The position numbers and the translations under genes were made by a program. The notes below the pieces were generated by a model. That model was not told where the DNA came from, made no database searches, and worked only from the letters and a program-made list of their open reading frames with translations. A stretch of 32,307 bases of DNA. It comes from Thiotrichales bacterium. Lineage in GTDB: Bacteria > Pseudomonadota > Gammaproteobacteria > Francisellales > CACEW01. Positions 14,625 through 24,282 of this stretch are shown one piece after another (position 1 is the stretch's first letter; each line of letters begins with the position of its first letter). The stretch is taken from positions 86,458 to 118,764 of the forward strand of contig CANJVU010000004.1 in the NCBI GenBank assembly GCA_947478525.1, read 5' to 3'.

Positions 14625-16160
14625 ATGAAATTATTTTCCGTGACACTACTGAGCCTGCTTGTCTGCGCCAACAGCTACGCCGATACTGCTCCATCCAGCA
14701 CAATAAATACTCTCCCCATTACCTTCCGCACTGACTATCAAATCATAAACATGCCCACTGGTGAGAAAAATTTTGGTTTATTAGGTTTGCATGGTTTGGT
14801 ACATTTCAACTCCTGGATTTATGGCGGCGTGGGTTTATATGGCGCCACCAATGGCAATGAAAATGGATTTTTTGCCCTAGGTCTGGAAGGCGGTGTTAAT
14901 CACCAAATTATCGGACATTGGTACGGCGATGCCGGTATTTTTGTCGGTGCCGGCGGCGGGCACAACCTCAGTGCCAGCATTGGTGACGGCCGTTTTTGGG
15001 AACCGCATATTGGCATTCAGTATCAATGGACTCACTTTCGCACCGGCATCAGTTTTAGTCACCTCAAATTTACCCAAGGCAATATCAGCAGCAATCAAGC
15101 CATGTTCACGATTGATGTACCGTTTGACCTGACCATCAGCAGTGAACGCCAAAACCAGGCACTGGCAGCACTAATGGCACCCAATCAAATGCCGAGCCTG
15201 CTGTTTACACAAAACTATGTCAGTGTAGTGGGCAGCACCTTATTACCCAAAAAGGGAACGCTCAATAACAGTGGCGAAGTCGATGATCATTGGATTGGAT
15301 TGACGGGTGTTGAAGCAGGCCATTACTTTACGCAAAATAGTTTTGGCTACTTGAATTTCCAGGGCGCAGCTCATGGCCATGACAATGGCTTTGCCTCACT
15401 AGTGGGCGGCTATGGCTATCGCTTTAATGCATTTAATAGCCCAGATGCCAATCTTGTGGGGCTTTTGGGTGCAGGCTCTGCGGGTGGTGGTGGCATCAAT
15501 ACCGGCGGTGGTTTCGTAGTAAACCCACAAATCGGCCTGCAGTATTTGGCGTGGCGACCGGTGGGGATTGAACTGGATGGCGGATACTTATGGGCACCCA
15601 GCTCACATTACCGCGCTTTTACCTCACAGCTACAAATTCAATATTACTTTGACACCGCATCAATTGACCCTACTGGCGCCCTCGGTCAACCGTTGTCAGC
15701 ACCGGTGTATTTACAAGGCTGGAGAATTCGCCTGGGCGATCAAGCTTATTTAAACCCGCAACGCAATGATGACAGCAACGCCAACATTCAATTATTCTCC
15801 GCTAAAGCCGATTACTTTATCAACGACCTCTGGTATTTGTCAGGACAAACGGCATTTGCTTATACCGGTGATGCTGCTGGCTATTTCTCTGGCTTAATTG
15901 GTCCTGGCTTCCAAACTCCTGCCTTTGTTGGCGATTGGCTGCATGCTTACGCTGAACTGTTAGGCGGCGCTGCCGGTGGTGCCGGTTTATCATTAGGCGA
16001 AGGCGCAATCATTGAACCACTGGTGGGTCTATCCGCTGATATTACGCCAAACATTGGGGTTTACGCCTCAGTAGGTCGCACCATTGCGCCGGGACATTCG
16101 ATGAACACCACTACGCTTGATGCCGGATTTAGCTATCGGTTTTCAACGTTGACACATTAA
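14625..16160 (+). CDS. Secreted beta-rich protein of three internal repeats, probable outer-membrane protein
   Basis: 511 residues with a signal peptide (1-19, cut likely before DTAPSS). I do not recognise the family. The mature protein is made of three related units of about 120 residues (roughly 48-168, 222-342, 386-507). Each begins with a GL/LF strand and has an aromatic-Gly segment (NENGFFALGLEGG; HDNGFASLVGGYG; DAAGYFSGLIGPG). Each then has a Gly-rich block (GAGGG; GSAGGGG; GGAAGGAG), a P-x-IGL/VGL strand (PHIGIQYQW; PQIGLQYLAW; PLVGLSADI) and a closing aromatic strand (DVPF; IQYYF; FSYRF). Alternating Gly and aromatic residues suggest membrane strands. It starts three bases after the HemY-like gene and shares its TTAA stop with the convergent RND gene. 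Confidence 0.75.
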   Translation: MKLFSVTLLSLLVCANSYADTAPSSTINTLPITFRTDYQIINMPTGEKNFGLLGLHGLVHFNSWIYGGVGLYGATNGNENGFFALGLEGGVNHQIIGHWYGDAGIFVGAGGGHNLSASIGDGRFWEPHIGIQYQWTHFRTGISFSHLKFTQGNISSNQAMFTIDVPFDLTISSERQNQALAALMAPNQMPSLLFTQNYVSVVGSTLLPKKGTLNNSGEVDDHWIGLTGVEAGHYFTQNSFGYLNFQGAAHGHDNGFASLVGGYGYRFNAFNSPDANLVGLLGAGSAGGGGINTGGGFVVNPQIGLQYLAWRPVGIELDGGYLWAPSSHYRAFTSQLQIQYYFDTASIDPTGALGQPLSAPVYLQGWRIRLGDQAYLNPQRNDDSNANIQLFSAKADYFINDLWYLSGQTAFAYTGDAAGYFSGLIGPGFQTPAFVGDWLHAYAELLGGAAGGAGLSLGEGAIIEPLVGLSADITPNIGVYASVGRTIAPGHSMNTTTLDAGFSYRFSTLTH

Positions 16161-19100
16161 TGTGAAGGCGTTTCCGCCGGCATCACCATCACTTTCGCTT
16201 GCCAAGCCATATGCTTTAAGCGATCTTGCGCGAAGAAAGTATACATCGTGGGCACCACAAACAGCGTGAAGATGGTACCAATGGTCATCCCACAGGCGAT
16301 GACCAGGCCGACACAGAAACGGCTTTCCGCACCGGCACCAAAGGCTAAAATTAATGGCACCACACCGAACACCATGGAGAAGGTGGTCATCAAAATCGGA
16401 CGCAAGCGGATCGCGGCGGCTTTTTCAATGGCTTGACGCTTGGTGAGTTTCTCATGTTCTTGTAATTGGTTGGCAAATTCCACCATCAAAATACCATGCT
16501 TGCTGATCAAGCCGATCAAGGTAATCAACCCAATCTCGGTATAAATATTAATGGTCGCCGCGCCAAAGAACAGCGGCAGCAAGGCACCAAAAATAGACAG
16601 GGGAACCGAAATCAAGACGACGAATGGATCGCGAAAGCTTTCAAACTGCGCGGCCAAGACCAGGAAAATCACGATCAAGCCAAAGAAGAACGCCATCACC
16701 ATGGCATCGCCTTCTTGTACATATTGACGCGATTGTCCGCCAAAGTCATAGGACATGCTTTTTGGGAAAACCTGCGCAGCAATGTCTTCTAACGTTTGTA
16801 AGGCTTGGCCCTGCGTAACGCCTGGCATTTGAATGGCACTGATAGTAGCCGAATTAAGCTGTTGAAATTGGTTCAACGAGGCCGGTTGGCTGGCACGCGT
16901 ATAGGTAACCAGCGACGATAACGGCACCAGCGTACCATTGGCGGCACGCACGTGAATCATGTCCAAATCCTGCTGATTCATGCGCAAACCACGCTCCAAT
17001 TGCGGAATCACTTCGTAGCTATAACCAAATGCGCTGAAGTAATTGACGTAGTTACCGCCCAACACCACGGACAAAGCATTGGCAATCTGCGCCATGTTAA
17101 TACCCAAATCAGCGGCTTTGGCACGATCTACCGTCATATGCAGTTGTGGCACATCAAACATTAAGTCGCTGTTGACATAAATAAATTTACCGCTGGCATA
17201 GGCTTTTTGCATCAACTCCTGCGCCACGGGGAAAATCTGAGTGTAAGGATCGGTGGTGGTAATCACAAAGCTCACCGGAGGTCCTGGCTGAACGCCTGGC
17301 AACGAAGGCAATTGGAACGCAAAGGTATTTAACCCGATGATTTGTCCCATCATACCCATCATTTTCGGCGCAATCTGCATCGCGGTTTCACTGCGCTGAC
17401 TCCAAGGTTTTAATATCACCCCGCTCATCAGGTTACTACTACCTGGGTAACCATCAATGGCAAAATTATCCACCACATCTGGGGTTTGTTGATAAATATT
17501 TTGCAAGGATGTGTTGTATTGTTTCAAGAAATCCAAAGTAGCCGACGAAGGTGCCAGCCCCAAAACCCCAATAAAACCCATGTCTTCTTGCGGTGCCAGT
17601 TCATTTTTGGTCATCACGAATAACCCACCACAGCTGAGCAAAATCACCACTGCAACAATCACCACTGCTGGGCGATAATTTAATACCGAATGTAAGCGTC
17701 TTTCATAAAAAGCGCGTACCACACCAAAGATTCGGTCAATCAATTTCACGGTTTTTTGTTGCATCAGTTCATGGGTGATTAACTTGGAACACAACATCGG
17801 GGAAAACGTTAAGGCAATGATGCCGGAAATAATCACACACGCCGCCAGGGTGAAGGCAAATTCCTGGAACAACGCACCGGTCAAACCACCCATAAAACCA
17901 ATCGGTGCAAACACTGCCGCCAACGTAACGGTCATCACAATCACCGGACCAGCAATTTCACGCGCGCCTTTAATTGACGCTTGGAACGGCGTTAGCCCCT
18001 CTTCCAAATGTCGATAAATATTTTCCAATACCACGATGGCATCGTCCACCACCAATCCCACGGCCAATACCATGGCCAGCAAGGTCAGTAAGTTGATCGA
18101 AAAGCCCATGCCAGCCATCAGCACGGTGACACCAATTAACGATAAGGGAATGGCCACCACCGGAATCAATACCGACCGGAATGCGCCTAAGAATAAGAAA
18201 ATCACGATCACCACAATCACAATTGCTTCGACGATGGTTTGAATCACTTCTTTAATGGCTTCTTTAATATAAGTGGTCGAGTTATACACCACCGACATTT
18301 GCAAATCGGACGGGAAATGCGCCTGCATGTCGGGGAATGATTTCATCAACGCGCTGACCACCGATAAAGGGTTTTGCCCGGGTGAAGCGTCAATACCAAT
18401 AAACGCTGCTTTTTCGCCATTGTAGTAGGCTTGCGTATCGACATCTTGCGCACCCAATTCAACATTGGCGATATCTTGCAAGCGAATTAATCGGCCATTT
18501 TCATTTTGCACGACCAGTTGTTTAAAGGCATCAGCATCATGCAAATCCGTGCTGATGGTCAACGGCGCCCAATTGTACTTAGGCTCTAAACTGCCCGGCG
18601 CTGCCTGGTAATTATTATTGGTCAAGGCGGCATAAACATCATTAGGCTCAACATTCAGCTGCGCCATTTTTTTGGAGTTTAACCACACTCGCATGGCGTA
18701 GTCTTTTTCACCCCAGATCATGGTTTCACCAATACCATTGGTTTCGTGGAGTTTAGGCAGTATCACGTTATTAATGTACGCAGTAATCGCTTCTGCAGAC
18801 ATGCTCTTGGAGGTAAATCCAATGACCAAATCGGGTGGAATGGTTTGCGCGGTTTCTTTATCCAATACAGGCGATTGTGCTTGTTTAGGCAATTGACTTA
18901 ATATTGCATTGACCTTTGCGTTGACGTTGGTAAAGGCTTCGTTAGGGTCATAGTTCAACGTCACATTCACGGTAATCACGCTGGTACCGGTGGTGCTTTG
19001 CGCGGTCATGTAATCGATACCATCGGCGCTGCCAATGGATTTTTCCAATGGCATGGTGATAAAACCTTGGATCACATCGGAACTGGCACCAGGATATGCC

Positions 19101-19246
19101 GTAGTCACGGTAATTACCGTGTTGGTCATTTGTGGATATTCTTGCAGCGGTAGTTTGGCAACACACGCCAACCCTGCCACGAAAATCAATAAACTGACCA
19201 CTGTCGCTAGGACGGGGCGTTTAATAAAAATATCGGTAAACTTCAT
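16157..19246 (-). CDS. RND-family multidrug efflux transporter (HAE1/AcrB-like)
   Basis: 1029 residues, full length for an inner-membrane RND pump. The N-terminus FTDIFIKRPVLATVVSLLIFV is typical. The proton-relay pair Asp401-Asp402 sits in LAVGLVVDDAIVVLENI, and the conserved Lys in LIGLISKHGILMVEFANQ of helix 10. Two large periplasmic loops and twelve helices are apparent. It would expel lipophilic drugs or envelope-toxic compounds by proton exchange, with the adaptor encoded 24 bases upstream. No TolC-type outer-membrane channel gene is in the window, so it must use one encoded elsewhere. Its stop codon overlaps that of the convergent triplicated protein gene in TTAA. Confidence 0.94.
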   Translation of the reverse strand: MKFTDIFIKRPVLATVVSLLIFVAGLACVAKLPLQEYPQMTNTVITVTTAYPGASSDVIQGFITMPLEKSIGSADGIDYMTAQSTTGTSVITVNVTLNYDPNEAFTNVNAKVNAILSQLPKQAQSPVLDKETAQTIPPDLVIGFTSKSMSAEAITAYINNVILPKLHETNGIGETMIWGEKDYAMRVWLNSKKMAQLNVEPNDVYAALTNNNYQAAPGSLEPKYNWAPLTISTDLHDADAFKQLVVQNENGRLIRLQDIANVELGAQDVDTQAYYNGEKAAFIGIDASPGQNPLSVVSALMKSFPDMQAHFPSDLQMSVVYNSTTYIKEAIKEVIQTIVEAIVIVVIVIFLFLGAFRSVLIPVVAIPLSLIGVTVLMAGMGFSINLLTLLAMVLAVGLVVDDAIVVLENIYRHLEEGLTPFQASIKGAREIAGPVIVMTVTLAAVFAPIGFMGGLTGALFQEFAFTLAACVIISGIIALTFSPMLCSKLITHELMQQKTVKLIDRIFGVVRAFYERRLHSVLNYRPAVVIVAVVILLSCGGLFVMTKNELAPQEDMGFIGVLGLAPSSATLDFLKQYNTSLQNIYQQTPDVVDNFAIDGYPGSSNLMSGVILKPWSQRSETAMQIAPKMMGMMGQIIGLNTFAFQLPSLPGVQPGPPVSFVITTTDPYTQIFPVAQELMQKAYASGKFIYVNSDLMFDVPQLHMTVDRAKAADLGINMAQIANALSVVLGGNYVNYFSAFGYSYEVIPQLERGLRMNQQDLDMIHVRAANGTLVPLSSLVTYTRASQPASLNQFQQLNSATISAIQMPGVTQGQALQTLEDIAAQVFPKSMSYDFGGQSRQYVQEGDAMVMAFFFGLIVIFLVLAAQFESFRDPFVVLISVPLSIFGALLPLFFGAATINIYTEIGLITLIGLISKHGILMVEFANQLQEHEKLTKRQAIEKAAAIRLRPILMTTFSMVFGVVPLILAFGAGAESRFCVGLVIACGMTIGTIFTLFVVPTMYTFFAQDRLKHMAWQAKVMVMPAETPSH

Positions 19247-19270
19247 ATGTTCTGCCCTATTTCACACACT

Positions 19271-20422
19271 TTACTGTGGATTACCTTTATCTACCGTGAC
19301 TGCACTGCCATCTTGCAACTTAATTTGACCTGCGGTTACCACCACATCACCGGCTTTTAACCCGCTGGTGACCTCAATTTCCGTGCCGCGTTGCTGGCCC
19401 AGCGTCAGAGCCACTTGTTTAGCTTGATAACCGGTATACGCTTGTTGTATCGCCGCTTTTTTCGCTGCTGCCTGCGCTTGCGACACAACTTGAAACGCGG
19501 TATCACCATACAAGGTATAAGTCACGGCGGTTTGCGGAATGGTCACCACATTATTTTGTACCGGCAACATGGTATGTACCGTCACAAACATGCCCGGCAG
19601 CAATTGTTGTTTCTCATTGCTGTTGGTCAACGCTGCGCGCACGGAAATACTGCGGGTACCTGCATCCAATTGTTTGCCAATGGCGGTTACTTTGCCTTGA
19701 AAAATGACCTTGGGGAAACCCGCCATGGTCACTTGCACTGCTTGACCCACATACAATTGGCTTACCGTTTCTTGCGGCACATTGTAGTCAACATAAATTG
19801 GATCGAGCTGCTGTAAATTCGTGATGGTATCACCCGCATTCACGTACTGCCCAAGGCTGACCTGACGAATACCCAAAACACCGGCAAAAGGCGCTCTCAA
19901 AATCTTTTGATCCAGCAATGCCTGCTGTTGTTCTACCGTGGCTTGATCTTGATCTAAGGTTGCTTTCGCAGTGTCGTAATCGGATTTAGAAGCGGCTGCT
20001 TGTTTATATAACTGCGCTTGACGATCAAAGTTGATTTGCGCTAACTTCATTGCCGCTTTAGCATTATCCAATTCTGCTTGTAGTACGTTGGTATCAAGAA
20101 CCACCAATGGATCACCTTTTTGTACTCGCTTGCCAGACTCAAAGTTAATTTGCGTCACAATACCCGCAACCTGCGAGCTAACGTTAATCCCTTGAATCGC
20201 CGTCATCGAACCCACGCTGTCGATGTATGGATACCAAGTGGTCGCTTTAGCAGTATCCGTCGACACCAGTGTTGCCGGCATTTTCATGGTTTCAAAGCCT
20301 TTAATGGCCTGATCAATTTGGTAGAACTTAACACCACCAATAATCGCTAATAAAATCACCAAACCTAAGATGGTTAATAACACACGCTTGGTCATGGGGC
20401 TGAATTTTTTAAGGCGCAACAT
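19271..20422 (-). CDS. RND efflux periplasmic adaptor (membrane fusion protein)
   Basis: 383 residues. An N-terminal membrane anchor (about 13-31, VLLTILGLVILLAIIGGVKF) has no lipobox. The lipoyl half-motifs are IVTQINFESGKRVQKGDPLVVLD and LRAPFAGVLGIRQVSLGQYVNAGD. These flank an alpha-hairpin (about residues 115-165, LDNAKAAMKLAQ to QQQALLDQK). Beta-barrel and membrane-proximal domains follow, with LLPGMFVTVHTMLPVQ. It links the RND pump to an outer-membrane channel. GGAG is six bases before the ATG and the pump gene follows 24 bases after the stop, so they form an operon. No TetR-type repressor gene is adjacent. Confidence 0.93.
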   Translation of the reverse strand: MLRLKKFSPMTKRVLLTILGLVILLAIIGGVKFYQIDQAIKGFETMKMPATLVSTDTAKATTWYPYIDSVGSMTAIQGINVSSQVAGIVTQINFESGKRVQKGDPLVVLDTNVLQAELDNAKAAMKLAQINFDRQAQLYKQAAASKSDYDTAKATLDQDQATVEQQQALLDQKILRAPFAGVLGIRQVSLGQYVNAGDTITNLQQLDPIYVDYNVPQETVSQLYVGQAVQVTMAGFPKVIFQGKVTAIGKQLDAGTRSISVRAALTNSNEKQQLLPGMFVTVHTMLPVQNNVVTIPQTAVTYTLYGDTAFQVVSQAQAAAKKAAIQQAYTGYQAKQVALTLGQQRGTEIEVTSGLKAGDVVVTAGQIKLQDGSAVTVDKGNPQ

Positions 20423-20448
20423 AGTGAACTCCGTCGATGGAAGCCCTC

Positions 20449-20477
20449 ATCTTACTGAAAAGTGTAAAAAATAACAA
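20449..20477 (-). promoter_or_regulatory. Promoter of the adaptor-RND pump operon
   Basis: On the reverse strand TTGTTA (20477-20472), a 17-bp spacer and TAAGAT (20454-20449), about 27 bases before the adaptor start. The spacer contains a T-run. I see no clear operator palindrome around it. Confidence 0.5.
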
Positions 20478-20521
20478 GGCAAAAAAATCGATCGAAAATC
20501 AATTCTCGCTACATCTACCTT

Positions 20522-21448
20522 CTATGTTGAGTAATGTTGCCCAACGAGTGTCAAGCAGCGGTCGATTGGTTGCAAAAACTCACCTGCAATGTGCAGCGCC
20601 AACGCCGCATTAAACAAGACCATATCGCGTTTAGATCCTTGTGTTTTACCCGATAAAATCGCGTTGGCTTCTACAACGTTATGGTCGATATCACCGCCAA
20701 CCAAATCGTTTAATTCGCAGCGTTTGAGCCCAAAATCTTCTGGCGCAAATTGGCCATATTCAATCTTACCGGGTGTTAATTTGGCATAGTGCGTGACACC
20801 GGTCAATGTCACTTCATCCATACCTTCGCCGTGAACCACATAACCATACTCCAAGCCTCCTATTTGTAATGCTTCGGCGAATGGCTTGATTAATTGAGGT
20901 TGATACACGCCAAATAATCCGCGCCTAACTCGAGCAGGATTAAGCAATGGCCCTAACACGTTAAAAATGGTTCGCTTTTTTTGCTGCCCCAAGCGTTTAC
21001 GCGCTTCCATGACCCGCGCTAAAATAGGATGAAAAAACGGCGCAAATAAAAATACCCGATGCTGTTCAGCCAAAATTTTCTCTGCGCGCTCAGGGGTTTC
21101 AGGGATTTCTATGCCCAACCGCTGTAACAAATCAAAACTTCCACATTTGCTGGTCAATGAGCGGTTACCCTGCTTTGCAACCACAACACCTGCGCGTGCC
21201 GCAATAATGGCTGCCAGCGTTGAAAAATTTAAGGTATTTAAGCCATCCCCACCCGTACCAACAAGATCGATGGCATTGGAAGGGGTGTGCGTTAAGCACC
21301 GTGCATGCGATAATAAAAACGTTGCAATATCGGCCAATGCTTCCCCATCATATTGGAACCCACTCATTGATTCGATCAAAATGATCTGCTCTTCACAGGC
21401 GATGGGCTCCAGTAACAATCGAGTCAGTGTTTTTTGCAGCATACTCAT
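20522..21448 (-). CDS. trpD: Anthranilate phosphoribosyltransferase-like protein (TrpD family)
   Basis: 308 residues, shorter than the usual 340. Family motifs in order: DLVGTGGDGLNTLNFSTLAA with the PRPP-binding GTGGDG (64-69), KQGNRSLTSKCGSFDLLQRLGI, RTIFNVLGPLLNPA and VVHGEGMDEVTLTG. TrpD joins anthranilate to PRPP in tryptophan synthesis. Three things are odd: the usual KHGNRS reads KQGNRS, replacing a highly conserved His; a few residues are inserted before RTIFN; and no other trp gene is present. The related nucleoside phosphorylases and the YbiB group are alternatives, but the intact GTGGDG and GPLLNP motifs favour TrpD. It lies 46 bases downstream of secA on the same strand. Substrate is uncertain. 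Confidence 0.8.
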   Translation of the reverse strand: MSMLQKTLTRLLLEPIACEEQIILIESMSGFQYDGEALADIATFLLSHARCLTHTPSNAIDLVGTGGDGLNTLNFSTLAAIIAARAGVVVAKQGNRSLTSKCGSFDLLQRLGIEIPETPERAEKILAEQHRVFLFAPFFHPILARVMEARKRLGQQKKRTIFNVLGPLLNPARVRRGLFGVYQPQLIKPFAEALQIGGLEYGYVVHGEGMDEVTLTGVTHYAKLTPGKIEYGQFAPEDFGLKRCELNDLVGGDIDHNVVEANAILSGKTQGSKRDMVLFNAALALHIAGEFLQPIDRCLTLVGQHYST

Positions 21449-21494
21449 GAGCCATTTTCGTTGAACATCAGGTTTAGAGGTTGACGCCAGAGGG

Positions 21495-24194
21495 TTAACT
21501 TAATTTGCCATGACACTGCTTAAACTTCTGCCCTGAACCACATGGACAGAGGTCATTACGCCCGACGCCACGATATTGTGGTAACTCTGCAGCAATTGGG
21601 GCAGCGGCTGATGGCGGTTCAACCGGGCGACCCAAAGCATCTAATTCTTGGTGCTGTTGTTGCAGGTGTTGCGCTGATTGTTTCCATTTTTCTTCTACCG
21701 CTTTCACGTCTGCGGGTTGCTGCACCTGTACTTTACTGACCATGCCGATGACTTCGTGACGGAAATGGTCGAGCATATCGGAAAACAGCGAGAACGATTC
21801 GCGCTTGTACTCCTGTTTCGGATCTTTTTGCGCATAACCCCGCAAGTTAATGCTATGACGCAAGTGATCCATATTGCTTAAATGCTCGCGCCAATGGTTA
21901 TCCAACACCTGCAGCAACACTGTTTTTTCAAATTGTCGCAGCACGTCTGGAGGTGCCATTTTTTGTTTTTGCTGATAAATCTCAATCAGGGTATCATAGA
22001 CTTTTTGTTTCACGCCCGCAGGATCCAAGTGATTATCGGCATTGAGCCATTCCTGCACCGGCAGTTTGGTGCCAAAATCTTTTTCCAACGCCGCTTCTAA
22101 TCCTTTAACATCCCACTGCTCTTCCATCGCCCCAGAAGCCATATAAGCATCGACCAACGCACTGACCACATCTTGACGCATACTACTGATAATCTCGGTG
22201 ACATTATCGGATGACAATAAACGTTGGCGTTCGGCATAAATCACTTTACGCTGATCATTGGCGACGTTATCAAATTGCAGCAATTGTTTGCGGATGTCGA
22301 AGTTATGACTTTCCACACGTTTTTGCGCTTTGGCAATCTGGTTGCTGATCATCCGGCTTTCCAACGCTTCGCCATTACCCATTCCCGCTTTTCGCATCAT
22401 GCCCTTGACCCAATCCGGGGTAAAAATACGCAATAAGTTATCTTCTAACGACAGATAAAAACGGCTGGAACCCGGATCACCCTGGCGACCCGAACGACCC
22501 CGCAATTGATTGTCAACACGTCGAGATTCATGACGCTCAGTACCAATGATATGCAACCCACCGGTGGTCAATACCAGATCATGGCGCTGATTGCAATCGG
22601 CTTTAATGGCGGCGATTTGTTCCGGTGTGGCGTTTTCCACGGCTTTTGCTTCAGTCTGCCAGTTACCGCCCAGAATAATATCGGTACCACGACCCGCCAT
22701 ATTGGTGGCGATGGTCACCGCCCCTGGCCGACCGGCTTCGGCAATAATCGCCGCTTCGCGCTCGTGCTGCTTTGCGTTCAACACCGCATGCACCACATTT
22801 TCTTTGGTCAACAGCCCAGACAAATATTCAGACGTTTCAATCGAGGTGGTACCCACCAATACCGGCTGCTGACGGGTGACACATTCTTTAATTTCTTTAA
22901 CAATGGCATCGAATTTTTCTTTTGCCGTCAAAAATACCACATCAGGATGATCCTGCCGAATCATTGGATTATGGGTGGGAATCACCACCACTTCGAGGCC
23001 ATAAATTTGATGGAACTCATAAGCTTCCGTATCCGCCGTGCCAGTCATGCCCGACAACGCGTTGTACAAACGGAAATAGTTTTGATAGGTAATCGACGCC
23101 ATGGTTTGGTTTTCAGCGTTAATCTTTACCCCTTCTTTGGCTTCAATCGCCTGATGCAAACCATCAGACCAACGACGACCGATCATGGCCCGCCCCGTGT
23201 GTTCATCGACAATCAGAATTTCGTTGTTACGCACCATGTAATCAACGTCTTTGTTAAACAGGTGATGCGCGCGTAAAGTTGCGTTGACATAATGCATCAG
23301 CGTCACATTGGCAGGGTCATAAAGGCTCGCATCTGGCGCCAACAATCCTGCATCGGACAATAGCTGCTCCATATGTTCGTGGCCGGTTTCGGTCAAAAAC
23401 GCTTGCTTAGTTTTTTCATCCAAGAAGAAATCACCAGCGCCCTCTTCGGTTTCGCGTTTTTTCAATTGCGGTACTAGTTTCAGCAAATCTTGATACACTT
23501 TGGCATTGTCTTCCGCCATGCCCGAAATAATCAACGGTGTGCGCGCTTCGTCAATTAAAATTGAGTCTACTTCATCCACCACCGCGAAATTCAATTCGCG
23601 CTGTACCTGGCCTTGCAGATTGAACGCCATATTGTCGCGCAGATAGTCAAAACCAAATTCGTTGTTGGTACCATAGGTAATATCACAGGCATAGGCGGCT
23701 TTGCGCTCGACCTGTGGCAATTGGGACACAATCACGCCAGTGGTCAACCCTAAAAAACCATACACTTGCGCCATGGTTTCGGCATCCCGTTTCACTAGGT
23801 AATCATTGACGGTAATCAAATGCACCCCTTTACCCGACAGCGCGTTTAAATATAACGGCAACGTTGCCACCAGGGTTTTACCTTCCCCGGTACGCATCTC
23901 CGCGATTTTGCTTTGATGCAACACCATACCGCCGATCAATTGCACATCATAATGGCGCAAACCCAATGTACGCTTACTGGCTTCGCGTACCGCCGCAAAG
24001 GCTTCTGGTAATAATTGATTCAACGTTTCGCCTTTGGCCAGGCGTGCTTTGAACTCCGCCGTTTTGGCCTTCAATTGCTCATCAGAAAGCCCGGTAAATA
24101 AGGGTTCTAACGCATTAATCTCTGCGACCGTTCTTTTCATTTTACTGATCAAGCGATCGTTACGACTGCCGAATAATTTGGTAATGAGTGCCAC
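21495..24194 (-). CDS. secA: Preprotein translocase ATPase SecA
   Basis: 899 residues, within two of E. coli SecA. Walker A is MRTGEGKT (101-108) and Walker B lies in [18 protein letters not shown]. Downstream are [15 protein letters not shown], the NBD2 region with [13 protein letters not shown] and [20 protein letters not shown], and the Zn-binding tail [17 protein letters not shown]. SecA drives preproteins through SecYEG using ATP and receives them from SecB. A GTG start at 24194 is preferred: [15 protein letters not shown] matches the family and AGGAAGGG lies just upstream. The in-frame upstream extension runs through the promoter. It is divergent from dciA, a conserved neighbourhood. 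Confidence 0.97.
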   Translation of the reverse strand: MALITKLFGSRNDRLISKMKRTVAEINALEPLFTGLSDEQLKAKTAEFKARLAKGETLNQLLPEAFAAVREASKRTLGLRHYDVQLIGGMVLHQSKIAEMRTGEGKTLVATLPLYLNALSGKGVHLITVNDYLVKRDAETMAQVYGFLGLTTGVIVSQLPQVERKAAYACDITYGTNNEFGFDYLRDNMAFNLQGQVQRELNFAVVDEVDSILIDEARTPLIISGMAEDNAKVYQDLLKLVPQLKKRETEEGAGDFFLDEKTKQAFLTETGHEHMEQLLSDAGLLAPDASLYDPANVTLMHYVNATLRAHHLFNKDVDYMVRNNEILIVDEHTGRAMIGRRWSDGLHQAIEAKEGVKINAENQTMASITYQNYFRLYNALSGMTGTADTEAYEFHQIYGLEVVVIPTHNPMIRQDHPDVVFLTAKEKFDAIVKEIKECVTRQQPVLVGTTSIETSEYLSGLLTKENVVHAVLNAKQHEREAAIIAEAGRPGAVTIATNMAGRGTDIILGGNWQTEAKAVENATPEQIAAIKADCNQRHDLVLTTGGLHIIGTERHESRRVDNQLRGRSGRQGDPGSSRFYLSLEDNLLRIFTPDWVKGMMRKAGMGNGEALESRMISNQIAKAQKRVESHNFDIRKQLLQFDNVANDQRKVIYAERQRLLSSDNVTEIISSMRQDVVSALVDAYMASGAMEEQWDVKGLEAALEKDFGTKLPVQEWLNADNHLDPAGVKQKVYDTLIEIYQQKQKMAPPDVLRQFEKTVLLQVLDNHWREHLSNMDHLRHSINLRGYAQKDPKQEYKRESFSLFSDMLDHFRHEVIGMVSKVQVQQPADVKAVEEKWKQSAQHLQQQHQELDALGRPVEPPSAAAPIAAELPQYRGVGRNDLCPCGSGQKFKQCHGKLS

Positions 24195-24210
24195 GAGACC
24201 CTTCCTGTGG

Positions 24211-24239
24211 TTTATTTTTATCAATCTAGGCATTATACT
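24211..24239. promoter_or_regulatory. Divergent promoter region of secA and dciA with overlapping -10 boxes
   Basis: The segment ATTATACT (24232-24239) reads TATAAT on the reverse strand (24237-24232), about 37 bases before secA. It reads TATACT on the forward strand (24234-24239), about 43 bases before dciA. The forward -35 at 17 bp spacing is TTTATT (24211-24216), a weak match; the reverse -35 is also weak. The two -10 boxes overlap almost symmetrically. Confidence 0.45.
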
Positions 24240-24282
24240 CAGTTTTCATTAAGACAGCATTATTTTCTGATACCATAACCTC

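Noticed and set aside
14621..14900. Frameshifted remainder of hemY downstream of the short HemY
   Set aside because: The next gene starts three bases later with a clear signal peptide, and no frame in this stretch shows TPR-like sequence.
22506..23276. 256-codon plus-strand open frame inside secA
   Set aside because: It is antisense to the most conserved part of secA, and its translation (His/Asn/Phe-rich) resembles no protein; it is a by-product of secA codon use.
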